From contig VGMY01000012.1 of the NCBI GenBank assembly GCA_016866255.1, forward strand, positions 1 to 61,964: a stretch of DNA of 61,964 bases. The letters are read 5' to 3'. The position numbers and the translations under genes were made by a program. This document shows positions 37,642-47,622 of the stretch, piece by piece; the stretch's first letter is position 1, and every line of letters starts with the position of its first letter. Below the pieces are notes generated by a model. That model ran no database searches. It worked only from the letters and a program-made list of their open reading frames with translations, and had not been told where the DNA came from. This DNA is from Bacteroidota bacterium (GTDB lineage: Bacteria > Bacteroidota > Bacteroidia > Flavobacteriales_D > Crocinitomicaceae).

Positions 37642-39598
37642 GCAGCGTTACCTGGAGCAACGGCTCTTGCTCCATAGCCCTCAAAATAGCAAATTTTGCG
37701 TTCGGATTTCTTGCCCAATTTCTTCGAGCAATCCCATTATTTACGTCCCAATGAAGCATCATGGTTAGGTTTGTTCGGGCCCTCTCGGAGCCGTCCAACA
37801 GCATGCCAAATCCCCCATTGATTACCTCGCCCCAACCCACTCCACCGCCGTTGTGGATGGAAACCCAAGTAGCGCCCCGGAAACTATCTCCAATTACGTT
37901 TTGGATAGCCATATCCGCTGTAAATTGCGAACCGTCGTAAATATTGCTCGTTTCTCGGTATGGCGAATCTGTTCCCGAAACGTCATGGTGGTCTCTTCCA
38001 AGAATGACCGGTCCTATTTCTCCTCGAGCAATTGCAGCATTAAAGGCAGCAGCAATTCGCATTCGACCTTCAGCATCGGCGTATAAAATTCTTGCCTGAG
38101 ATCCCACAACTAATTTGTTTTCTTGGGCTTTTTCAATCCACTGCAAATTATCCATCAACTGCAATTGTATTTCTTCTGGAACTTCGCGCGCCATTTCTTC
38201 CATGACTTCCTTCGCAATACGATCCGTTGCTTCTAAATCCGTTGATTTGCCGGAAGTGCAGACCCAACGAAAAGGACCAAAACCGAAATCAAAACAAAAC
38301 GGACCCAGAATGTCTTGCACATAGGAAGGGTATCTAAAATCCGTTCCCTTTTCATTCATGATTTCAGCGCCCGCCCTAGAAGCTTCTAACAAAAAAGCAT
38401 TCCCATAATCAAAGAAATAAGTTCCTTGTTGTGTGTGTCGATTTACACTAGCAACATGACGACGTAAAGAATCATAGACTTTTTCCTTAAATTCTTGGGG
38501 TGTGATAACCATCATTTCGTTGGACTCTTCGTACGATAAGCCAGCTGGATAATAACCTCCGGCAAAAGGATTGTGTAGCGACGTTTGGTCGGATCCTAAA
38601 TCAACAAAAATCCCCTCTTTTTCAAACCCCTCCCACACCTCAACAACATTTCCAAGGTAAGCAATAGAAACCACTTCGTTATGGGATAAAGCGCGCCTAA
38701 CTCGCGCAGCAAGTGCGTCAATGTCGGATAGCACCTCATCAACCCAACCTTGGGAATGTCGGGTTGCTACGGCTTTTGGATTCATTTCTGCGGTTACACT
38801 CACAACCCCAGCAATATTTCCCGCTTTGGGCTGCGCACCGCTCATTCCTCCTAAGCCTGCCGTTACGAATAGCTTCACCCCCGAATTTTTGGAGCTTTTG
38901 GCAAATCTTCTAAGGGCATTTAAAACAGTAATGGTGGTGCCGTGAACGATTCCTTGAGGGCCAATGTACATGTAAGAACCCGCCGTCATCTGCCCGTATT
39001 GGGTAACTCCAAGTGCGTTGAATTTTTCCCAATCATCGGGCCGGCTATAATTGGGTATCATCATGCCATTTGTTATCACGACGCGCGGTGCGTTTCTGTG
39101 CGAAGGAAAAAGACCCAAAGGATGACCTGAATACATCACCAAGGTTTGTTCATCCGTCATTTCGGCAAGGTATTTCATCGTTAATAAATACTGTGCCCAA
39201 TTTTGAAAAACGGCTCCATTGCCCCCATAGGTAATTAGTTCGTGAGGATGCTGCGCAACAGCCGAATCTAAATTATTTTGTACCATTAGCATGATGGCCT
39301 TAGCCTCATCGCTGTTACCTGGATATTCGTCTAGTGGACGTGCCTTCATGGGATAAGAGGGCCGAAACCTATGCATGTAAATCCTGCCAAAATCCTTCAA
39401 CTCTTGAATAAATTCCGGAGCTAACTGCGCATGAAGGTTCTCGGGAAAATACCTGAGGGCATTTCGCACAGCTAATTTTTTTTCGTCTAATGAAAGAATG
39501 TCTTTTCGGTTAGGTGCATGATTCACAGCCGTGTCGTAACCAGGATGCACGGGTAAATCGGAGGGAATTCCTTTTAAAATTTGTTCTTTAAATGTCAT
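37601..39598 (-). CDS. hutU: Urocanate hydratase (histidine degradation)
   Basis: This 665-residue protein is longer than the ~555-residue proteobacterial enzyme but typical of the long Bacteroidota form. Signatures include ELITYGGNGAVFQNW, LVMYSGHPLGLFPSH, SYMYIGPQGIVHGTT, the NAD-binding region KLFVTAGLGGMSGAQPK and the Cys-containing GPFRWVCTSGKS. It converts urocanate to imidazolonepropionate using tightly bound NAD. No hutH, hutI or hutG lies in the window. Its ATG overlaps the stop of the RsmI-like gene (ATGA). The tail overlaps the DUF4421 gene on the other strand by 41 bases. Confidence 0.95.
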   Translation of the reverse strand: MTFKEQILKGIPSDLPVHPGYDTAVNHAPNRKDILSLDEKKLAVRNALRYFPENLHAQLAPEFIQELKDFGRIYMHRFRPSYPMKARPLDEYPGNSDEAKAIMLMVQNNLDSAVAQHPHELITYGGNGAVFQNWAQYLLTMKYLAEMTDEQTLVMYSGHPLGLFPSHRNAPRVVITNGMMIPNYSRPDDWEKFNALGVTQYGQMTAGSYMYIGPQGIVHGTTITVLNALRRFAKSSKNSGVKLFVTAGLGGMSGAQPKAGNIAGVVSVTAEMNPKAVATRHSQGWVDEVLSDIDALAARVRRALSHNEVVSIAYLGNVVEVWEGFEKEGIFVDLGSDQTSLHNPFAGGYYPAGLSYEESNEMMVITPQEFKEKVYDSLRRHVASVNRHTQQGTYFFDYGNAFLLEASRAGAEIMNEKGTDFRYPSYVQDILGPFCFDFGFGPFRWVCTSGKSTDLEATDRIAKEVMEEMAREVPEEIQLQLMDNLQWIEKAQENKLVVGSQARILYADAEGRMRIAAAFNAAIARGEIGPVILGRDHHDVSGTDSPYRETSNIYDGSQFTADMAIQNVIGDSFRGATWVSIHNGGGVGWGEVINGGFGMLLDGSERARTNLTMMLHWDVNNGIARRNWARNPNAKFAILRAMEQEPLLQVTLPTVVSDELMQRLF

Positions 39599-40320
39599 AA
39601 TCCATGTGAGTTACCAATTAAAAAAACTACAGGGGATTTGGATAAATCCCAGGCATTTTCACGCCAATCTGCTACCGACATGGTTTGAGTTTTTTGCTGT
39701 GGCAGCGTAAGATTAGATGCTATACATAACTGCGTGTTGTCTGCTAATTCATTAAGCAGGTCTTCCAAAACATTCATGTTTCTGAAAGGCGTATCCATGA
39801 ACAAGTGCGTCAGACCAAAACGCCTCGTTTCAGCCTCCATATCCTTGATCGCGCGAACGCGTTCTTTTCGCTCCTTTGGAAGATAGCCGTGAAATCGAAA
39901 GGATTGCCCGGAAAACCCGGAAGCCATCAAGGCCAAAAGAAATGAAGAAGGCCCAACCATGGGGTACACCTGAATGCCTTGTGCATGGCAAAGTGCAACA
40001 AGCTCGGCCCCAGGATCAGCGACACCCGGACAACCCGCCTCCGAAATGATTCCGAGGTCATTCCCTTTCAAAACCTCAAGTAATATGGACATTAGGTCGT
40101 CTTTCGAAGTGCGCTTATTCAGAAGAAAAAAAACAGCGTCATCGATGGGAAAGGTACGGTCCAGTTTACGCAATAAACGCCGTGCTGACTTTACCTCTTC
40201 CACAGCAAAAAAACGCAATTCTGAGGCAATTTCAGCTACTTGCGGTGGTAAAATATCGTGGATACTCTCGCCTCCGAGCGTGTTGGGAATGAGGTAAACC
40301 TGGCCTCTTTTATGGCTCAT
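39595..40320 (-). CDS. RsmI-like SAM-dependent (tetrapyrrole methylase fold) methyltransferase
   Basis: This 241-residue protein opens GQVYLIPNTLGGESIHDILP and carries the SAM-site motif GIISEAGCPGVADPGAELV, followed by YPMVGPSSFLLALMASG and FHGYLPKERKERVRAI. This is close to RsmI, which 2'-O-methylates 16S rRNA C1402. Many Bacteroidota carry a shorter RsmI relative like this one beside a canonical RsmI, so the rRNA role is not certain. It overlaps the phosphatase gene by 11 bases and hutU by 4. Confidence 0.85.
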   Translation of the reverse strand: MSHKRGQVYLIPNTLGGESIHDILPPQVAEIASELRFFAVEEVKSARRLLRKLDRTFPIDDAVFFLLNKRTSKDDLMSILLEVLKGNDLGIISEAGCPGVADPGAELVALCHAQGIQVYPMVGPSSFLLALMASGFSGQSFRFHGYLPKERKERVRAIKDMEAETRRFGLTHLFMDTPFRNMNVLEDLLNELADNTQLCIASNLTLPQQKTQTMSVADWRENAWDLSKSPVVFLIGNSHGL

Positions 40321-40774
40321 AGGATAAATCTTTTATAAGAGCATTGGTAGCCTCGTCAATCAACGTATAAACGCGGTCGAAATCCTCTGAATTTCCGTAA
40401 TATGGGTCTGGAACTTCGGCAGCCTCTCCTGGGTACAAATGATCTAGTAAGAGATAAACTTTCTGTCGATCATCCTCTTCGTTCGTCAATTTCAGTACGT
40501 TGGAGCGGTTGCTTCTGTCCATAACATAAATTCTATCAAACCCTTTAAAGTCTTGTTGCGAAAACTGTCTTGCGCGAAGCCAACTGATATCGACTCCCCT
40601 GCCTTGGGCCGTTTTGATCATTCGCTCGTCAGGCGGTTCCCCAATGTGGTAGTTGGCAGTCCCTGCAGAGTCCACCTCCCAGAGTAACCCGCGTTGCTCC
40701 ACCTTTTGACGCAGCACTCCATCTGCGAGCGGTGAACGGCAAATATTTCCCAGACATACCATTAAAATTCGCAT
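40310..40774 (-). CDS. Low-molecular-weight protein tyrosine phosphatase
   Basis: This 154-residue protein has the normal family length. The P-loop VCLGNICRSPLADGVL contains the nucleophile Cys 7 and Arg 13. The general-acid motif EVPDPYYGNSEDF holds the conserved DP-Y-Y. It acts in the cytosol on phosphotyrosine proteins; in bacteria these are often regulators of polysaccharide export. No tyrosine kinase gene is in the window. It is the first gene of a three-gene chain with the RsmI-like methylase and urocanase. Confidence 0.95.
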   Translation of the reverse strand: MRILMVCLGNICRSPLADGVLRQKVEQRGLLWEVDSAGTANYHIGEPPDERMIKTAQGRGVDISWLRARQFSQQDFKGFDRIYVMDRSNRSNVLKLTNEEDDRQKVYLLLDHLYPGEAAEVPDPYYGNSEDFDRVYTLIDEATNALIKDLSYEP

Positions 40775-40806
40775 GGGTAAAAATACAATAAATCAACGGC
40801 TTAGGT

Positions 40807-41913
40807 TTAAGCGTTTACTAATCTCCCTTTCCAGCGTGGTCTTACAAAAGGGGCTAGTACCAATAACAAAAAGTGATAAAGCGGATTCAACAATTGCATG
40901 AGAGGAAGAAGTAACCACGGTCCAAATCGTTGGAACCGAAAAAAATAGGGGGCAAACACGACCATTTCAACAAGGGACTTGAAGCCAAGAAAGATCAGCA
41001 TTTGCTCAAATTTTTGTTCCAATACGAGGTTTGCCAAACAGCCATAGAAAGTGAGCGAAAACAAGGCCTGAACAAGCCCAAGAAAAGTTGCAAGGTGATC
41101 TTTTACATGAAGGGTCTTCCCCACCCATCGCAGCCGTTGACTCATAAAGTTCAAAAATCCCCTGGTAGCAGGTGTGTAAACGGCTACTTGTGAATCGGAA
41201 AGCAGTCGAATATCCCGCTTAGCCTGACGAAAGGCCCGCAACGTAAACATATCGTCGCCGCTAGAAATGCTTTGATGCGCCTCCCAGTCCTCGACTTGCC
41301 TGAACACCTCTGTCTTGAACAATAAGTTAGCGCCGCTGCAAATTACTGGCCGATGAACCCCGTACAGGCCAACATTTACAGCATTTGTGATATGTAAATC
41401 TACCTCTTGCCACTGATTCAGCGGATTTTCAGCCACTAAAATAACGGGGAGTATCCATAAATCAGCCTCAGGAAGTTTTTGAATGTGGGTAAAAAAGGAG
41501 TGGTCAAAAACAACATCCGCGTCCATAGTTAGCACCCATTTTGTAGTTACCTGAGCCATTCCAACACGCAGAGCTTCTTTTTTACCCTGTTTTCCTCGTG
41601 GTAAATGAAGCAATTCCACTGAAATGCCCCAGGATTTATCCCCAAAAACTGCCACGCTGTTGTCGTCGGAATGGTCATTCACAAAAATCCATCTTGCGGG
41701 AAGCGTGTGTGATCGCTGAAGACAATTCAATAACAACGGTAATTGCTTGGACTCATTTCTAAAAGCGACAATTACGGTGACTTCACTAAGAGCTATTAAT
41801 GTTTCGGGGATAGTAACGGAACCCCGTGCTTTCGGACGGTGCTTCAACCCTCCGTAAAGTACTATCCCCACCAATAGTATGGTATAAACTCCTAGGAATA
41901 TTGGGATTTCCAT
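40807..41913 (-). CDS. Membrane glycosyltransferase, family 2
   Basis: This gene encodes 368 residues from the ATG at 41913; the open frame continues upstream but only inside the preceding gene. There is one N-terminal helix (FLGVYTILLVGIVLYGGL). The GT-A core has VTVIVAFRNESKQLPLLLNC, the DxD in LTMDADVVFDHSF, SGDDMFTLRAF and the Q-x-x-R-W motif of processive enzymes in SQRLRWVGK. Two or three C-terminal helices follow. It probably adds sugars to a lipid or polysaccharide on the cytoplasmic face. It overlaps the UPF0104-like gene by 22 bases, so the two likely act in one envelope pathway. Confidence 0.9.
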   Translation of the reverse strand: MEIPIFLGVYTILLVGIVLYGGLKHRPKARGSVTIPETLIALSEVTVIVAFRNESKQLPLLLNCLQRSHTLPARWIFVNDHSDDNSVAVFGDKSWGISVELLHLPRGKQGKKEALRVGMAQVTTKWVLTMDADVVFDHSFFTHIQKLPEADLWILPVILVAENPLNQWQEVDLHITNAVNVGLYGVHRPVICSGANLLFKTEVFRQVEDWEAHQSISSGDDMFTLRAFRQAKRDIRLLSDSQVAVYTPATRGFLNFMSQRLRWVGKTLHVKDHLATFLGLVQALFSLTFYGCLANLVLEQKFEQMLIFLGFKSLVEMVVFAPYFFRFQRFGPWLLLPLMQLLNPLYHFLLLVLAPFVRPRWKGRLVNA

Positions 41914-42797
41914 GTGAACATTAATCGTATCGTCGCAAATATAAGCGGGAAAATCACATTGAACAACCAAGTGAGAAATGCCGCAATAAATACGGGTTCT
42001 TTCGCATATAGGAATGCCGAAAATACAGCCACAGCTAGGGCTTCTCGTACTACGATTTTTCCAAATAAAATACTTGGTGTCAAGGTGATTAACCCGTAGC
42101 TAATCATCAAAACGAGCGCCTGATGAATGGAAAATTCTTGACCCAAACTCTGTAACAAAACATGGAACTGCACCGAAAAAACACCATAGCGAAGCAAACT
42201 TAAGCCAACCAAACTAAGTTTTCTCCGCGGTGTAATCTCAACTGTTTCCCCGGTTATTCTCAAAGGCTTTTTAAGGTATTTTGGAGATAAAAACATCGCT
42301 GCCACAGAAAAAACGAAGGTTCCAAAGAAACACCAGATGGTGTACATCGGGACGTCATCCCGTAAAAAAAATGCCCCGAAACAGGCAAAACCCATCGTAA
42401 TCCCAAATTGGCTGAGGCCGCAATAAAAACCCGAAAATAGCATTGAAGCATTTTTCTCTTTGTGCAGAGGGTGCATTCTTCCAACTGTAGCCGCCAGAAT
42501 TGCCGGCGTAAAAAACGATACAATTAAGCCTTGAAAAAAAGAATTGCTCAGGTAATCGCCCGCCATTTTGGCGCATTCAAGGCTTTTTTTGAAACGAAGC
42601 CAGTCTAATGCAAGATTGAAAGGGACCAACAAAATAGCTATCAGAAAAAATGCAGGAAAAACGAAACGAATCTCCGTAAAATCGAGCCATTTAAGTTGAA
42701 CTCGATACAGAACACAACAAAGTGTTATCAATAAAACTATTCGAAATGAGGCGCTCAACCAGGACTTTAAATGCGTAGTTTTATCGTTAGTTTGCAT
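41892..42797 (-). CDS. UPF0104 / lysylphosphatidylglycerol-synthase-like membrane protein
   Basis: This gene encodes 301 residues from the ATG at 42797. It has about eight hydrophobic segments, with the family signatures FNLALDWLRFKKSLECA, FFTPAILAATVGRMHPL and SYGLITLTPSILFGKIVVREALA. It resembles the membrane (flippase) part of MprF and AglD, without a catalytic domain. Position next to a glycosyltransferase suggests it handles a glycolipid product. Its start codon is only 5 bases from the divergent ruvC start. Confidence 0.8.
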   Translation of the reverse strand: MQTNDKTTHLKSWLSASFRIVLLITLCCVLYRVQLKWLDFTEIRFVFPAFFLIAILLVPFNLALDWLRFKKSLECAKMAGDYLSNSFFQGLIVSFFTPAILAATVGRMHPLHKEKNASMLFSGFYCGLSQFGITMGFACFGAFFLRDDVPMYTIWCFFGTFVFSVAAMFLSPKYLKKPLRITGETVEITPRRKLSLVGLSLLRYGVFSVQFHVLLQSLGQEFSIHQALVLMISYGLITLTPSILFGKIVVREALAVAVFSAFLYAKEPVFIAAFLTWLFNVIFPLIFATIRLMFTWKSQYS

Positions 42798-42802
42798 AAT
42801 GG

Positions 42803-43363
42803 ATGGCTGAAGATAAAATAATTCTTGGAATTGATCCTGGAACAACGGTACTCGGATATGGGCTGGTTCACATAAAGGATGGTAACTTGAGTTTGGTCAA
42901 TTTCGGGGTATTGCAGTTGCACAAATTCAATAACCACCCAGACAAACTTAAGCGGATTCTGGAGCGTTTAAATGGGCTGATGGAAGAATTCAAACCCGAT
43001 GAAATGGCGATAGAAGCGCCTTTTTTTGGTAAAAATGTGCAATCTATGCTGAAATTAGGCCGTGCCCAAGGGGTGGCAATTGCCGCATGCTTAAACCGCA
43101 ATATCCCATTCGAAGAATATTCGCCCAGGCGCATAAAACAAAGCATAACAGGAAATGGCAATGCCTCAAAAGAACAAGTGGCTGCCATGTTACAAAAAGT
43201 TCTAAATTTCGACCATTTGCCCAAATACTTGGACGCAACGGACGGCCTTGCTGTGGCCGTTTGCCACCATTTTTCGAAAGGAGTGGGTGCACACAATAAA
43301 ACCAAAGCAGGAGGTTGGAACGCTTTCGTGAAAGATCAATCGCATCGCATTAAAAAACCATGA
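42803..43363 (+). CDS. ruvC: Holliday junction resolvase RuvC
   Basis: The 186 residues match RuvC. Acidic catalytic residues are seen in LGIDPGTTVLGYGL (Asp 10), AIEAPFFGKN (Glu, about 72) and LDATDGLAVAVCHHF (Asp pair, about 147-150). It nicks four-way junctions held by RuvAB. The neighbour rnhA starts inside its stop codon (ATGA). The promoter must lie within the divergent UPF0104-like gene or overlap both starts, as only 5 bases separate them. Confidence 0.95.
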   Translation: MAEDKIILGIDPGTTVLGYGLVHIKDGNLSLVNFGVLQLHKFNNHPDKLKRILERLNGLMEEFKPDEMAIEAPFFGKNVQSMLKLGRAQGVAIAACLNRNIPFEEYSPRRIKQSITGNGNASKEQVAAMLQKVLNFDHLPKYLDATDGLAVAVCHHFSKGVGAHNKTKAGGWNAFVKDQSHRIKKP

Positions 43364-43836
43364 ATCAGGCGATTCTCATTTATACCGATGGTTCCGCTCG
43401 AGGAAATCCGGGTCCGGGAGGTTTTGGGATTGTTATGAAATTTGGGAATAACGAAAAAATCTTTTCCCGAGGATTTCGCTTGACCACCAACAACCGCATG
43501 GAATTGTGGGCGGTTATCAACGCATTAGCATTGCTCAAAACCCATAAGCACCCCGTCCATATTTTTTCAGATTCAAAATATGTTGTCGAGGCTATTCAGA
43601 AAAAATGGGTTTGGAATTGGCAAAAAAAAGGATTCAAAGGAAAGAAAAATCAAGATTTATGGAGGAAATATTTAGAGCTACACCCTTCCTTTAACCTAAC
43701 CTTTCATTGGATAAAAGGACATGCTGGACATCCTGAAAATGAGCGTTGCGATCAATTGGCGGTTGCTGCCGCTACCTCCGGTAATTTAGAAATCGATGAA
43801 GGATATGAAACCTCTTCAACAAATGGATTATTTTGA
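43360..43836 (+). CDS. rnhA: Ribonuclease HI
   Basis: The 158 residues match bacterial RNase HI. The active-site acids are visible: Asp in IYTDGSARGNPGPGGFG, Glu in NNRMELWAVINAL, Asp in HIFSDSKYVVEAI and Asp in NERCDQLAVAAA. It includes the basic-protrusion region WNWQKKGFKGKKNQDLW. It degrades RNA in RNA-DNA hybrids. It is translationally coupled to ruvC, and its 3' end overlaps the convergent PKD-protein gene by 9 bases. Confidence 0.95.
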   Translation: MNQAILIYTDGSARGNPGPGGFGIVMKFGNNEKIFSRGFRLTTNNRMELWAVINALALLKTHKHPVHIFSDSKYVVEAIQKKWVWNWQKKGFKGKKNQDLWRKYLELHPSFNLTFHWIKGHAGHPENERCDQLAVAAATSGNLEIDEGYETSSTNGLF

Positions 43837-46800
43837 ACCTACCACAGTGACAAAACCATGAGAATCGACGGGCGTACCTGCAAGCATTTCCCCGACAATG
43901 TGATAGAAATATACCCCGTCCGTAACAGGCATTCCATCTTGCGTATTGGCATCCCAAATAGCAATTCCTGTTTGGTCCTGCAGGGTGTAGATTAAATGCC
44001 CCCAGCGGTTGAAAATTTCCACATTGTAATTTTTAAAATATATTTCTGAAAAGACCAAGGCATCGTTGACCCCATCTCCGTTCGGGGTAATAACATTTGG
44101 GATGACCAGAATCGGATCAATTACCGTGACCAGCAACGAATATTCGTCCTGACAACCAAGCACGTCCTGAACGATAAGGGTGATAACAAAGTTCCCACTC
44201 AAATCCGAGGCAAAAGTTTGGTTTGATCCATTATTGGAAATGTTCAAGGTATCGTTTCCAACATACCAAGACCAGGTCGCAATGGGGTTGGTTATAAACG
44301 TGGAAAGGTCATCCAAGGTAATCGTATCACTTTGTTCAACCGACAGGGGTGAGGCGGTAAAATTGGCATCCAAACCATCGTCAAATACCGTTACAGAATC
44401 TAGCACAGTAGTAATTTGACACCCCTGATTATTTGAAATGGTTACCGTCGTCACATAGGTACCAGGATTTTCATAATTGTAGACGAAATTGGTTTCGTTG
44501 TAAACGAAGGTGCCATCGCCCATGTCCCAAACAATGCTATCCACATCAAACAAATTTTGCGCATAAAATGCGGCTCCCTGGGCACAAATGTTGCCATTTT
44601 GCAAAGAGAAAACATCTCCCTGTGGACCTCCGATGGCAACATAGTCCAAAACCGTCGTATCATCCGAACAACCGTATTGATCGGTTATCTGAAGGTATAA
44701 ATCAAAATCACCGTTCACCACAAAAGTATTGCTTGGGTCTTCGAGGATGGAGTTGTTTCCGTCACCAAACTGCCAATTCCATGACGTAATGTTTCCAACG
44801 GATTGAGAAGAATCCTCAAAATTCCCAAAAAGGGGTGGACAATCGTACTCACCATTGGCGTTTAGAACCGCGCCCGTGAAACCATAAGTGGGTATAGCAT
44901 TTGGAAGCGAAACCATTACGGCTTGAGTTAACGTATCCTCACACCCATTGGAGTCAATAGCCACTAAAGATAAATTGAAAATCGAACTGATTTGGCCTGC
45001 TGGTAAGTTGGCCGGAATGACCGAAGCGATATTGGGATTTGTTGTATTGGCAACTTGTTGATTATTTACATACCATTCATAACTAAGGTTTCCTACCCCC
45101 GTTGATGTGTTGACCGTTAGGTTGGTATCAGGGAAACAAACCACGCTCGGAAAGGTGAAGGTCGCAGTGGGTTTGGTAATGGTTATCGGTACGGTGGCAG
45201 GGGTAGATTCGCAACCAAACACATCGTAAGCTATCATGGTAGCAAAATATACTCCATTGCCGTTAAAAGTATGGTTGATCGGCTGGTTTACACTGTTGGT
45301 AGTAACCGAAGTATTGTCATCCGAAAAAGTGGTCACAAAATACGAAAGGGGCATGCCATTACCCACCGACATGGAGGCATTGGTAAAGGTCACCAGAAAC
45401 GGCGAACATCCTACGACATCCTGAGCGGTAATGATGGGAAACGGAAGGTTCAAAACGCGAACAGGAAGCGACATCTGAGCAGTACAACCTACGCTGTTGG
45501 TAACCGTGAGCGTAATGTTATAAAATCCCTGTGTTGTGTAAACATAATAGGGGTTAGGGCCTGCATTAACTGTTTGCCCATTGCCCATGGCATAGGACCA
45601 ATTCGTCAGTGGATGTGGGCTTGGGGGAGTACTCCAAGAGCTGCTTCCGTCAAAAAGGAACAAGGTGTCGTTTTTACATACCGAGTCGTTCGAACGGGTA
45701 AATTGAGCGGTTATTTGAGAAATATGAATGACTTTTGTTATGCTATCGGAGCATCCCGTTGTATAATTGTGAATAACTTGTTCCACCGTGTAGGAACCGT
45801 AACCCGAAAAACTGTGGGAAGTATTTCCATTATTCACTCCGTCGAGAACAGCATTACCGATATTCGTGTTTGGGGTTCCATCGCCCCATTCCCACGTCAT
45901 GCTCACGTTATCGGGGAGTTCTCCATGAATGGCATTGTCGGTGAAATTGATATTTACCGGAAATGCAGCAGGGTTGCAAACCAATTGGGTCGATGGATTG
46001 AACTTTGCAATGGGAGCAAGGACATAAACCGCAGAATCAATGGTGATGGAATCTTTACAGCCTCTAAAATCAACAATCAACTGAACGGAGATGTACCCCG
46101 TATCTTGCGTAAATTGGTGCGTTGGGTTTTCTTGGGTAGAAGTTCCGTCGCTAAAATCCCAAAAATAACTCACTTCGTTAGGCTGATGCGGGACCGAAAT
46201 GATTGTTCCATTGGTGAAATTAACATCTTCTTTCGCACAAGTCACGAGAGGGCTCACCGTAAAATCGACCAAATCGATTTCACCCACAGTGACATAGTCG
46301 TTCATGGTCAGGGTGTCTGTACACCCCGATTGAGAGGTTACAACAAGGGTGATATCGTACAAACCCGGAGTGACGCTATACGTTTGAGGGGGGGGATTTT
46401 GACCAACAAACGTTTGCCCATTACCAAAATTCCACTGCCAATTTACGATAGGATTCGCCGGATTGGGGGTGGACGAAGTGTCCGTAAATTGCACCGTGTG
46501 AGGGTTACAGCCTCCAGGTTCATCGGCCTCAAATCCTGCTTGAATGTTTACGATATTGATGTAGTTCGATTGCGTGGTGGATCCGGTACAACCTGAAGCC
46601 GTAGTTACCGAAAGAGTTACCGAATATTGACCGGCAGCATTGTACACCTGAGGTGGAGGATTGGTCCCGTTATAGGTTTGCCCATTGCCAAAAGTCCATG
46701 TGTAATTTCCTGCGACTCCAGTTGTGTTATTAAAAGTTACATTCGACGGAGCACAATTTATCAAAGGACTGGCTGTAAACGTCGGAACGAGGTTGTTTTG

Positions 46801-47616
46801 TATCGTGATTTGATGTTGCGCATTTCCCGAGCATCCTGAAGCAGTATTTTGCGCCTGCAAGGTTACGTTATAGACCCCTGGTGAGTTAAAGGTAAAACTA
46901 GGATTTTGTTGTTGGCTATTCCCTTGACCGGAAAAATTCCAACTCCATTGATTGGCCCCCGCCGTGGAGTTATCCTGAAAATTAACAGGGCTACCAACAC
47001 ACCCCGTAGAAGGAGCAGTAATTCCCGCTTGAAAATTGCTTACTACTATAGAATCTGTTAAGGTTCCAACACATCCAGTAGTGGTATTGGTAACCGTTAG
47101 TTGTACCCCGTAGATTCCCGCAGAATTGTAGGTAACATTTAAAGGGTTTTGCTGGTTAGAATTTTGCCCATTGCCAAAAGTCCATGCGTAGGTAAAATTC
47201 GCCCCGCTGGAAGAAGTGTTGGTAAACCCTACCGTTAAAGGAACAGTACATCCAAATCCACTAATATTAAAACCGACGTTCGGTGCAGGTAAAACAGTGA
47301 TGTAGTTGTTTTTAATTTCCGAGTCGACTGCACCGTTAGCGTTGGTAATTACTAAGGTAACCGTAAAAGTTCCAGGGGTAGAATAGGTATGCGATGGGTT
47401 TTGCGTCGTCACCGTTACACCGTCTCCAAAATTCCATGAATATTGCGTAATTGCCGGGCCTCCATTGGTGACCGAGGTGGAGGTAAAATTTATGGCTGTT
47501 CCCACGCACGCACTCAATGGCAAGGCAGTAAAATTGGCAGTCGGCGATTGAGAAAACGCGTGAGTACAACCAACGAGAGCACAACAAATTTGTAAAACCT
47601 TTAACATCGCCCTCAT
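43828..47616 (-). CDS. PKD-repeat T9SS type B surface protein
   Basis: This 1262-residue protein has a signal peptide ending CTHAFSQ. About 13 PKD-like repeats of 75-95 residues follow, marked by W-x-F-G-D/N-G turns (YSWNFGDGVTV, YTWTFGNGQTY, WNWQFGDGNNS) and a closing G-C-x-D/T. The last ~90 residues are the type B T9SS domain: PNVITPNGDGVNDALVF, IFNRWGHLIYTLQD, TDGVYFYHIVGEM. The protein should be exported and surface-linked, perhaps as an adhesin. The ATG at 47616 is preferred; a TTG at 47625 and an ATG at 47607 (which still leaves a good signal) are alternatives. Confidence 0.9.
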   Translation of the reverse strand: MRAMLKVLQICCALVGCTHAFSQSPTANFTALPLSACVGTAINFTSTSVTNGGPAITQYSWNFGDGVTVTTQNPSHTYSTPGTFTVTLVITNANGAVDSEIKNNYITVLPAPNVGFNISGFGCTVPLTVGFTNTSSSGANFTYAWTFGNGQNSNQQNPLNVTYNSAGIYGVQLTVTNTTTGCVGTLTDSIVVSNFQAGITAPSTGCVGSPVNFQDNSTAGANQWSWNFSGQGNSQQQNPSFTFNSPGVYNVTLQAQNTASGCSGNAQHQITIQNNLVPTFTASPLINCAPSNVTFNNTTGVAGNYTWTFGNGQTYNGTNPPPQVYNAAGQYSVTLSVTTASGCTGSTTQSNYINIVNIQAGFEADEPGGCNPHTVQFTDTSSTPNPANPIVNWQWNFGNGQTFVGQNPPPQTYSVTPGLYDITLVVTSQSGCTDTLTMNDYVTVGEIDLVDFTVSPLVTCAKEDVNFTNGTIISVPHQPNEVSYFWDFSDGTSTQENPTHQFTQDTGYISVQLIVDFRGCKDSITIDSAVYVLAPIAKFNPSTQLVCNPAAFPVNINFTDNAIHGELPDNVSMTWEWGDGTPNTNIGNAVLDGVNNGNTSHSFSGYGSYTVEQVIHNYTTGCSDSITKVIHISQITAQFTRSNDSVCKNDTLFLFDGSSSWSTPPSPHPLTNWSYAMGNGQTVNAGPNPYYVYTTQGFYNITLTVTNSVGCTAQMSLPVRVLNLPFPIITAQDVVGCSPFLVTFTNASMSVGNGMPLSYFVTTFSDDNTSVTTNSVNQPINHTFNGNGVYFATMIAYDVFGCESTPATVPITITKPTATFTFPSVVCFPDTNLTVNTSTGVGNLSYEWYVNNQQVANTTNPNIASVIPANLPAGQISSIFNLSLVAIDSNGCEDTLTQAVMVSLPNAIPTYGFTGAVLNANGEYDCPPLFGNFEDSSQSVGNITSWNWQFGDGNNSILEDPSNTFVVNGDFDLYLQITDQYGCSDDTTVLDYVAIGGPQGDVFSLQNGNICAQGAAFYAQNLFDVDSIVWDMGDGTFVYNETNFVYNYENPGTYVTTVTISNNQGCQITTVLDSVTVFDDGLDANFTASPLSVEQSDTITLDDLSTFITNPIATWSWYVGNDTLNISNNGSNQTFASDLSGNFVITLIVQDVLGCQDEYSLLVTVIDPILVIPNVITPNGDGVNDALVFSEIYFKNYNVEIFNRWGHLIYTLQDQTGIAIWDANTQDGMPVTDGVYFYHIVGEMLAGTPVDSHGFVTVVGSK

Positions 47617-47622
47617 GGATAC

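Noticed and set aside
45271-46596. A 441-codon open frame on the plus strand inside the PKD-protein gene.
   Set aside because: It is antisense to repeated PKD coding sequence, is very basic with no recognisable domain, and the minus strand has a signal peptide, regular repeats and a sorting domain.
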